A model generated the notes under the pieces. The model was not told the DNA's origin. It did no database searches and was given only the letters and a program-made list of their open reading frames with translations. Made by a program: the position numbers and the translations under genes. From Patescibacteria group bacterium (GTDB lineage: Bacteria > Patescibacteriota > UBA1384 > JAHJRZ01), in assembly GCA_018830605.1 (NCBI GenBank), contig JAHJRZ010000021.1, forward strand, positions 1 to 9,812: a stretch of DNA of 9,812 nt. The letters are read 5' to 3'. Within the stretch, counting starts at the first letter, position 1. Each line of letters opens with the position of its first letter. Below are positions 5,045 through 9,812 of this stretch, one piece after another.

Positions 5045-5380
5045 ATGGGTAGATTTTTTACCTTGACCAATGCAAAAAAGAATTTTAACGGCCTAGAGCG
5101 CCGCCGCACGATTAATCTCAAAAGCGGCGCCGGTCCGACCTCATTAAAATTTTTGACGATTGCTGTTTTAGCGGTGCTCTCTCTGCTATACCTTGTTCAA
5201 GCCAATCGTTCAGCTACTAAGGGTTATTCTTTGAAAGCTCTGGAAGAAGAGAGGACCAAGATTGAGGCGCAGAACGAACGTTTAGAAGTTGAAGCGGCCA
5301 GGCAAAAATCAATTTCTGAAATTGAAAACAAGACCAAAGATTTGCAGATGGTGCCAGTTGATAAAGTAGAGTATGAGTGA
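5045..5380 (+). CDS. ftsL: FtsL-like septum protein (one membrane segment plus coiled coil)
   Basis: A bitopic protein of 111 residues. It has a basic cytoplasmic N-terminus (about 1-34, with ERRRTINLK at 18-26), a membrane segment at about 35-52 (LKFLTIAVLAVLSLLYLV), and an external helix rich in Glu/Lys/Leu at about 62-98 that should form a coiled coil. This is the FtsL/DivIC architecture. These proteins pair with FtsB/DivIC and activate the septal FtsW-FtsI synthase. Sequence conservation in this family is too low to identify it on residues alone. The call rests on topology, size and position directly before ftsI, where ftsL lies in most dcw clusters. Its last 8 nt overlap the ftsI start, which suggests translational coupling. 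The usual rsmH gene between mraZ and ftsL is missing. Confidence 0.72.
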   Translation: MGRFFTLTNAKKNFNGLERRRTINLKSGAGPTSLKFLTIAVLAVLSLLYLVQANRSATKGYSLKALEEERTKIEAQNERLEVEAARQKSISEIENKTKDLQMVPVDKVEYE

Positions 5381-7100
5381 GTTAAATAATAATGATTATC
5401 CAGAAAAGCGGATTACTTCGCTTTTTTTTATTTTGGTTGTGGTGGCTATTGTCGTCTTTATCCGCCTTTTTCAGATCTCGGTTCTGGAGAATAAAAATTA
5501 TCTTGCCCAAGCTGAATCCCAACACAAGATTATTGAGGAGGTTCCGGCGCATCGCGGCAAAATCTTTACTTCAAGCTATAATTCAAGCGATACCTATGAA
5601 TTGGCGACCAATCTTACTCTCTATGCTCTAACCGCAGTGCCCAAGCAGATCCAAGATAAAGAGAGGGCGGCCGAGGAGATTGCTAAACTTTTGTTTTTAG
5701 ACAAGAACGCGATCTTAGAAAAAATTAAAGGAACTGATGCTTACATTCCGCCTCTGGCCCATAAGCTCTCGCTCGAACAGGCGGACGCGATTGAAAAATT
5801 AGACCTCAAAGGAATTTATATTTCACCCGAAGAGTGGAGATATTATCCGGAGGGCGATTTGGCGGCGCACATTATTGGTTATGTTGATACCGAGGGCAAG
5901 GGTAATTACGGAGTTGAGGGTTATTATAATCAGGAGCTTTCCGGAGACTCCGGCGCTTTTTTTGCGGAAAAAGATGTCAAGGGAAGATACATCCAAATCT
6001 CGGCTAAATCCGACCCCCAAGACGGAACGGACTTGGTCTTGTCTCTTGATCGTTCGGTCGAGCATTATGCCGAGGATCTAATTAAAGAATCGGTTAAGAA
6101 GTACGGAGCCAAGGGAGGCCAGATCATTGTGATGGATCCTTCCACTTTTGAGATTATTGCCATGGCATCTGATAAGAGTTTTGATCCAAATAACTACGCT
6201 CAAGAAGCCCAAGAAAAGACGGTTGATATTTTTGCTAATCCCAATACTGCCAAGGCCTACGAGCCGGGCTCGGTCTTAAAGGTAATGACTATGGCCGGCG
6301 GATTAGATTCTGGTTCGGTGACAGCGGCAACCGAAGAGACCTTTCCGGCTTTTATTGAGATTCAGGGACATAAAATCTGGACTTGGGATAAGAAAGCGCA
6401 CGGCAAGGAGAATATGACCCAAGTCTTGGAAACATCAAATAATGTGGGCATTATTTTTGTCCAGCAGCGCATGGGCAAGTCGACTTTTTATGATTATTTC
6501 CGCGATCGTTTTGGTTTTGGCGAGAAGACGGGGATTGATCTTGATTCAGAATCAGCAGGCAAGCTCGTGTCCTTAAAGCAGATGCAGGATGTTGAGGCGG
6601 CCAATATTGCTTTTGGCCAGGGCATTGCCGCTACTCCTCTGCAGGTTGTTGCTTCTTTTGCCGCCATTGGAAATCAGGGCAAGATGTTTGAACCCCATAT
6701 AGTTAAAGAAATTATTGAGCATAAGGGGGATAAAAAAGAGATAAAAGATATTAAGCCAAAATTTGTGCGCCAAGTTGTCTCTCCCGAGACCGCGGAGATT
6801 ATTAAAACAATGATGGAGGATGTTGTTCTCTATGGCTATGGCAAGGAAGCCCAAGTCCCCGGTTATCGCATTGCCGGCAAGTCCGGGACAGCTCAAATCC
6901 CCGGTCCCGGGGGTTATTTGGAAGACAAGACGATTCATTCTTTTGTGGGTTTAGCTCCGGCAGAGGACCCGAAATTTGTTATTTTGGTCAAGCTTGATGA
7001 GCCGGCGACCTCGCCTTGGGCCTCATATACCGCGACTTCAGTTTTCAGTGAGATGGCGTCTTATTTGTTTAAGTATTATCAGATACCACCGAATAAATAA
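5373..7100 (+). CDS. ftsI: Septal peptidoglycan transpeptidase, FtsI/PBP class B
   Basis: A class B penicillin-binding protein that cross-links septal peptidoglycan; 575 residues. The order is a short cytoplasmic tail, a membrane anchor at about 14-34 (ITSLFFILVVVAIVVFIRLF), the dimerisation/pedestal domain beginning at EVPAHRGKIF (56-65) with the PEEWRYYPEGDLAAHIIGYV stretch at 152-171, and the transpeptidase domain from about 245. All three active-site motifs are present: SVLK (S300 to K303, catalytic Ser300), SNN (355-357) and KSGT (503-506). There is no PASTA domain; the protein ends soon after the transpeptidase core. It overlaps the ftsL-like gene by 8 nt (ATGAGTGA). A gap of 105 nt separates it from murF, which appears to have its own promoter. 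The sequence does not decide between a septal (FtsI) and an elongation (PBP2) role; position favours FtsI. Confidence 0.92.
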   Translation: MSELNNNDYPEKRITSLFFILVVVAIVVFIRLFQISVLENKNYLAQAESQHKIIEEVPAHRGKIFTSSYNSSDTYELATNLTLYALTAVPKQIQDKERAAEEIAKLLFLDKNAILEKIKGTDAYIPPLAHKLSLEQADAIEKLDLKGIYISPEEWRYYPEGDLAAHIIGYVDTEGKGNYGVEGYYNQELSGDSGAFFAEKDVKGRYIQISAKSDPQDGTDLVLSLDRSVEHYAEDLIKESVKKYGAKGGQIIVMDPSTFEIIAMASDKSFDPNNYAQEAQEKTVDIFANPNTAKAYEPGSVLKVMTMAGGLDSGSVTAATEETFPAFIEIQGHKIWTWDKKAHGKENMTQVLETSNNVGIIFVQQRMGKSTFYDYFRDRFGFGEKTGIDLDSESAGKLVSLKQMQDVEAANIAFGQGIAATPLQVVASFAAIGNQGKMFEPHIVKEIIEHKGDKKEIKDIKPKFVRQVVSPETAEIIKTMMEDVVLYGYGKEAQVPGYRIAGKSGTAQIPGPGGYLEDKTIHSFVGLAPAEDPKFVILVKLDEPATSPWASYTATSVFSEMASYLFKYYQIPPNK

Positions 7101-7196
7101 TTTAAAATTTCAAATCTAAAAAATAAAATTCACAGATTAAATTTAAAATTTTAGTTGTGGATTTTACCTTTGACATTTTAGATTTTCAATGATAAA
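7099..7196. repeat. 14-unit heptamer foldback element, copy 1 (ftsI-murF spacer)
   Basis: This spacer divides without remainder into fourteen 7-bp units, the first being formed with the AA of the ftsI TAA stop. A-rich units (AATTTAA, AATTTCA, AATCTAA, AAAATAA, AATTCAC) come first. The central units ATTTAAA and ATTTTAG follow, and then T-rich units (TTGTGGA, TTTTACC, TTTGACA, TTTTAGA). TAAAATTCACA (7123-7133, with AAAT at the left edge) is complementary to TGTGGATTTTA (7156-7166) except for one G-T pair, so the element can fold back. Units 5-9 agree almost base for base with the same-numbered units of the murF-mraY spacer. Confidence 0.85.
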
Positions 7197-7198
7197 AT
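7170..7198 (+). promoter_or_regulatory. Predicted murF promoter giving a leaderless mRNA
   Basis: TTGACA (7170-7175), an exact -35 consensus, is followed by a 17-nt spacer and TAAAAT (7193-7198), a 5/6 match to the -10 consensus. Transcription would be expected to start about 7 nt downstream, at 7205-7206, which is the A of the murF ATG. No Shine-Dalgarno is present. The -35 hexamer is formed by the heptamer unit TTTGACA of the spacer element. Confidence 0.72.
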
Positions 7199-7205
7199 AC
7201 GCGCT

Positions 7206-8444
7206 ATGAGAAAAATATTCCTAAAAATCCTGCAATTTAAATTAAAAATAATTGCCCAGCTATTTATTTTACGTTATAAGCCTAAAATTATCGGCATTAC
7301 TGGTTCGGTCGGAAAATCTTCAGTCAAAGAAGCGATTTACACTGTTTTGTGCTCGAAATTTAAGGTTCGCCGCAATCTCGGCTCTTATAATAATGAAATC
7401 GGCGTGCCCCTGACTATTATCGGCGAGGAGTCGCCAGGATCGAATTTGTTAGGCTGGATAATTCTTTTTTTTCGCGCTCTTAAAAATTTTATTTATGACA
7501 AGGATTATCCCAAAATTTTGGTCTTAGAGATGGGAGTCGATAAGCCCCGGGACCTTGATTATCTTTTGAGTTTTATCAAGCCGAAAATCGCCGTGATTAC
7601 TTCGATTGCTCCGGCGCATTTAGAGGCGATGAAGAGCGAAGAAGAGATTTACAAAGAAAAATCAAAATTGGCTTTAGGGCTTTCTCGGGGAGGGACAGCC
7701 ATTCTTAATTTTGACGACGAACGTCTGCGCCGGCTGGGGCTCTCTCTCAAGCACAAGGTTCTTTTTTATGGCTTTGAAGATCAGGCACAGCTCTTTGCTT
7801 CAGAGATTAAGTATCAGAACAAGGGAATGATTTTTAATCTTAATTATGCAGGGAGCGTGGTGCCGGCAAGAATCAATTCTCTGGGCAGGGGCCAGGTCTT
7901 GGCCGCTCTGGCGGCTTGCGCCGCGGCTCTGACTTTAAAAATGGATTTGATTTCTGCCTCAAAAGAACTCTTAAAGATTAGGGGACTGAAAGGCCGGCTT
8001 AAAATTTTTAAGGGCAAAAAGAAGACCACTCTTATTGATGATTCTTATAATTCTAATCCGGCTTCAGCCAAATCGGGGCTGGAAGCGGCTGGAGCTTTAA
8101 AGGAGAATGGTAATTACCAAAGATTAGTTTTGATTTTAGGCGATATGCTGGAGCTGGGAACAATCTCCAAGCGCAGCCACATTAATCTTGGCCGGGAAGC
8201 AGCTAAAATTGCGGACGTCGTCATCGCCGTGGGCAGAGAGGCCAAAAATATTTCCTCTAATCTTTGGTTTCCTGACGCGAAAACCTTAAACAAAAAGATT
8301 TTATCAATCTTAAGGCCGGGCGACCTGGTTTTGATTAAGGGGAGCCAAGGTGTTAGAATGGAGAGAGTGAGTAGGGTGCTTTTAAGGGATAAAAGAGATA
8401 TTAAAAGGCTGCCGCGTATGACAGGATACTGGACGGGGAAATAA
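7206..8444 (+). CDS. murF: MurF-type Mur ligase lacking the N-terminal domain
   Basis: An ATP-dependent Mur ligase, most like MurF, which adds D-Ala-D-Ala to UDP-MurNAc-tripeptide; 412 residues. Motifs in order are the P-loop GITGSVGKSS (30-39, K37), RNLGSYNNEIGVPLT (56-70), EMGVDKPRDL (108-117), the SIAPAHLE stretch (133-140), the EKSKL site (151-155) where Mur ligases usually carry a carbamylated lysine, LIDDSYNSNPAS (276-287), LGDMLELG (311-318) and LIKGSQGVRME (376-386). The SYNNEIGVP and DDSYNSNP motifs are MurF-specific among Mur ligases. The family's N-terminal UDP-sugar-binding domain (about 80 residues before the P-loop) is missing. Only about 29 residues, basic and hydrophobic, precede the P-loop. 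The P-loop has GKSS in place of the common GKTT. There is a strong promoter but no Shine-Dalgarno before the ATG. A 96-nt heptamer spacer separates the gene from mraY. Confidence 0.87.
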   Translation: MRKIFLKILQFKLKIIAQLFILRYKPKIIGITGSVGKSSVKEAIYTVLCSKFKVRRNLGSYNNEIGVPLTIIGEESPGSNLLGWIILFFRALKNFIYDKDYPKILVLEMGVDKPRDLDYLLSFIKPKIAVITSIAPAHLEAMKSEEEIYKEKSKLALGLSRGGTAILNFDDERLRRLGLSLKHKVLFYGFEDQAQLFASEIKYQNKGMIFNLNYAGSVVPARINSLGRGQVLAALAACAAALTLKMDLISASKELLKIRGLKGRLKIFKGKKKTTLIDDSYNSNPASAKSGLEAAGALKENGNYQRLVLILGDMLELGTISKRSHINLGREAAKIADVVIAVGREAKNISSNLWFPDAKTLNKKILSILRPGDLVLIKGSQGVRMERVSRVLLRDKRDIKRLPRMTGYWTGK

Positions 8445-8540
8445 TTTGAAATGTCAAAGATAAAATTTAAAATTCACAGAGCAAATTTAAAATTTTAATT
8501 GTGGATTTTATCTTTAAGATTTTAAATTTAAAATTGAATC
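8443..8540. repeat. 14-unit heptamer foldback element, copy 2 (murF-mraY spacer)
   Basis: Exactly fourteen 7-bp units (98 bp) run from the AA of the murF TAA stop to the base before the mraY ATG. The A-rich left half (AATTTGA, AATGTCA, AAGATAA, AATTTAA, AATTCAC) and T-rich right half (TTGTGGA, TTTTATC, TTTAAGA, TTTTAAA, TTTAAAA, TTGAATC) are partly complementary. AAAGATAAAAT (8456-8466) matches ATTTTATCTTT (8505-8515) perfectly, and TCACA (8474-8478) can pair with TGTGG/A (8500-8504). A TAAAAT (8529-8534) lies 6 nt before the ATG, but no good -35 accompanies it. Confidence 0.85.
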
Positions 8541-9560
8541 ATGGAGACTATCAACCTTGAAATTGACCAGCTGATGACCTTGTTTTTTTATGTTTTTTTC
8601 GCTTTTATTATAGCGATGCTCTTGACGCCGATTCTCTCCCATTTTCTTTATAAATACCGGGTCTGGAAAGAGATAAAACAGGATGCTATCACCGGAGAGA
8701 AGCTCAAGTATTTTAATAAGATGCACGCCAAAAAAAAACATACGCCGACCATGGCCGGCATCTTAATTTGGCTGGTGATCGCTGTTATTACTCTTTGCTT
8801 TAATTATTCCCGTTCACAGACTCTTTTGCCTTTGTTTACCCTTATCACAGTCGCTATCCTCGGTTTAGTTGATGACTACATTAATATCCGCGGCGTGAGA
8901 GGAATTAGGGGAATAAATTGGAAGAAGAAGATGGTCTGGCTTATTATTCTTGGAGCCATTGGCGCCTGGTGGTTTTATAGCAAACTCGGCGGGGATTCGA
9001 TCCAGATTCCCGGAGTCGGGGCTTGGATCATCGGCTGGTGGTACATACCTTTATTTATCTTTATTTTTATCTCTTCAGCCAATGCGGTCAATATTACTGA
9101 CGGATTGGATGGTCTGGCGGGAGGACTTTTGGCTCTTGCCTTTGGCGCTTTCTCCATTATAGCTTTAGTTCAGGGGAATTTGGGCTTGGCTCTCTTTTGC
9201 GGCACAGTCGTAGGCGCGGTACTCGCTTATACTTGGTTTAATATTTACCCGGCGCGGTTTTTTATGGGGGATACGGGCTCTTTGGCTTTGGGCGCGACCT
9301 TGGGAGTGGTGGCCATGCTTTCTAATTCGATTATTGTTTTAATAATTATCGGCCTTGTTTTTTTTATTGAACTCGGCTCATCTGCCTTGCAGATTTTTTC
9401 CAAAAAATTATTCAAGAAAAAGATCTTTCTCTCTGCGCCAATCCATCATCATTTTGAGGCCCTGGGTTGGCCCGAGACCAAGGTGACGATGAGATTTTGG
9501 GTCATCGGCGCGGTCGCCGCCGTCATTGGACTGGCCATCGCATTGATTGGGAGAGGATAG
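8541..9560 (+). CDS. mraY: Phospho-MurNAc-pentapeptide transferase MraY
   Basis: An integral membrane enzyme that transfers phospho-MurNAc-pentapeptide from UDP to undecaprenyl phosphate, making lipid I on the inner face of the membrane. The length, 339 residues, is normal. About ten hydrophobic segments are visible. Family motifs are KKHTPTMAGI (65-74), GLVDDY (108-113) with the paired aspartates, SSANAVNITDGLDGLAGG (178-195), FNIYPARFFMGDTGSLALGA (233-252) with the catalytic-site Asp in MGDTGS, and the histidine motif SAPIHHHFEALGW (299-311). The gene is the last of the cluster and a Rho-independent terminator follows within 20 nt. The ATG directly follows a heptamer array without a Shine-Dalgarno, so initiation may depend on a very short leader or on coupling. 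Confidence 0.95.
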   Translation: METINLEIDQLMTLFFYVFFAFIIAMLLTPILSHFLYKYRVWKEIKQDAITGEKLKYFNKMHAKKKHTPTMAGILIWLVIAVITLCFNYSRSQTLLPLFTLITVAILGLVDDYINIRGVRGIRGINWKKKMVWLIILGAIGAWWFYSKLGGDSIQIPGVGAWIIGWWYIPLFIFIFISSANAVNITDGLDGLAGGLLALAFGAFSIIALVQGNLGLALFCGTVVGAVLAYTWFNIYPARFFMGDTGSLALGATLGVVAMLSNSIIVLIIIGLVFFIELGSSALQIFSKKLFKKKIFLSAPIHHHFEALGWPETKVTMRFWVIGAVAAVIGLAIALIGRG

Positions 9561-9579
9561 ACCTAAATTTATATTTTTT

Positions 9580-9606
9580 AAAAATAGCCAAAAGTGGCTA
9601 TTTTTT
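9580..9606 (+). terminator. Rho-independent terminator after mraY
   Basis: AAAAATAGCCA (9580-9590) and TGGCTATTTTT (9595-9605) form a perfect 11-bp stem with an AAAG loop, followed directly by a T run. Runs of A before and T after the GC core make it able to work in both directions. It closes the dcw block 19 nt after the mraY stop. Confidence 0.93.
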
Positions 9607-9607
9607 A

Positions 9608-9636
9608 TTGACAAACTAAATGTTGTGTGGTAATTT
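9608..9636 (+). promoter_or_regulatory. Predicted promoter for the downstream GC-richer gene
   Basis: TTGACA (9608-9613), an exact -35 consensus, lies 17 nt before TAATTT (9631-9636), a weak -10 match. It directly follows the mraY terminator. A start near 9643 would leave a leader of about 93 nt before the ATG at 9736. The leader contains two small possible hairpins: AGTGGC/GTCACT (9675-9690, TTTG loop, one G-U pair) and GCCGA/TCGGC (9701-9716). I cannot match them to a known riboswitch. Confidence 0.5.
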
Positions 9637-9721
9637 GCAAACAGCAAACGAACCTGAACAATTAGGTAAAATCAAGTGGCTTTGGTCACTACAACAAACC
9701 GCCGAGTGTCATCGGCAACAC

Positions 9722-9729
9722 AGGAGGAG
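9722..9729 (+). promoter_or_regulatory. Very strong Shine-Dalgarno for the last gene
   Basis: AGGAGGAG ends 6 nt before the ATG at 9736; the AGGAGG core at 9722-9727 is 8 nt away. It fixes the start of the truncated last gene and contrasts with the genes that lack any such site. Confidence 0.85.
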
Positions 9730-9735
9730 AGTCTC

Positions 9736-9812
9736 ATGCTCAAGAAGCGTGGCGTGCGCCTTGGTCTTCTTCTCGTTCTCGTCGGCTTTGCCGTCTTGCT
9801 CACTGCTTTCAG
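9736..9812 (+). CDS. Partial CDS, N-terminal signal/membrane segment, function unknown
   Basis: Only the first 25 codons and two bases are in the window. The visible protein starts MLKKRGVRL, a basic N-region, and continues GLLLVLVGFAVLLTAF, a hydrophobic core. This is the layout of a signal peptide or of an N-terminal membrane anchor; no cleavage site or lipobox is reached. By hand count 43 of the 77 bases are G or C, higher than the cell-wall genes to the left. The codons are mostly CTC, GTC, GGC, CGT and AAG, where the neighbours favour AAA, TTT, ATT and GAA. With the strong Shine-Dalgarno and its own promoter, this suggests either a highly expressed exported protein or an acquired gene. 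Nothing in 25 residues allows a functional name. Confidence 0.7.
   Translation, partial: MLKKRGVRLGLLLVLVGFAVLLTAF

Noticed and set aside
6573..6938. 121-residue minus-strand ORF inside ftsI
   Set aside because: It lies wholly opposite the conserved transpeptidase domain and has no ribosome site or recognisable domain; it is a shadow of codon bias.
7099..8540. Insertion sequence remnants or MITEs with target-site duplications
   Set aside because: The elements are inverted in layout, but no transposase, terminal-inverted-repeat pair or target-site duplication can be marked off; continuous 7-bp phasing fits repeat growth better.
9637..9735. Riboswitch or T-box in the leader of the last gene
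   Set aside because: Only short 5-6 bp hairpins are visible, with no conserved core of a known class, and no terminator stem before the start codon.

Overview
The window looks like a chromosomal housekeeping region from a small-genome bacterium, most likely a member of the Patescibacteria/CPR (Parcubacteria-like). This is an inference. It rests on AT-rich spacers, pared-down versions of universal enzymes (a GlmU with only its nucleotidyltransferase domain, a MurF without its N-terminal substrate domain), a division/cell-wall cluster that lacks rsmH, and normal use of TGA as a stop codon (three genes end in TGA), which argues against the Gracilibacteria/Absconditabacteria code. All nine genes are on the + strand.

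Layout. Positions 1-98 hold an inverted array of short ATGCGAAT-like units. The first block is glmU-like nucleotidyltransferase (99-854), recO (912-1664), alr (1669-2838) and glyS (2847-4235). Its last three genes are packed 4 and 8 nt apart. A 248-nt spacer (4236-4483) follows. It holds a terminator-like hairpin, a period-10 series of TGGGN boxes matching the known MraZ operator layout, and a promoter. The second block is the dcw (division and cell wall) cluster: mraZ (4484-5014), ftsL-like (5045-5380), ftsI/PBP (5373-7100), murF (7206-8444) and mraY (8541-9560). A clear Rho-independent terminator (9580-9606) closes it. After it comes a promoter, a roughly 90-nt leader and the first 25 codons of a GC-richer gene with a strong Shine-Dalgarno and a membrane/signal segment.

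How the genes work together. The GlmU-like protein supplies UDP-GlcNAc and Alr supplies D-alanine. MurF adds D-Ala-D-Ala to the UDP-MurNAc peptide, MraY moves it to the lipid carrier as lipid I, and FtsI with the FtsL-like protein uses the finished precursor at the septum. MraZ is the likely regulator of the cluster. RecO and GlyRS are housekeeping passengers; recO next to a glycyl-tRNA synthetase is a familiar arrangement in bacteria.

The least expected structure is in the spacers. Those before recO, mraZ, murF and mraY are built almost entirely of 7-bp units. The murF and mraY spacers are two related 98-bp elements of exactly 14 units each. Each begins on the AA of the preceding TAA stop and switches midway from A-rich units to their T-rich complements, so each can fold back. 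Heptamer arrays of the same style also lie in frame inside glyS (nine units, 63 bp) and alr. The T-rich halves run into the start codons, which lack Shine-Dalgarno sequences. Before murF a near-consensus promoter ends 7 nt before the ATG, which predicts a leaderless mRNA.
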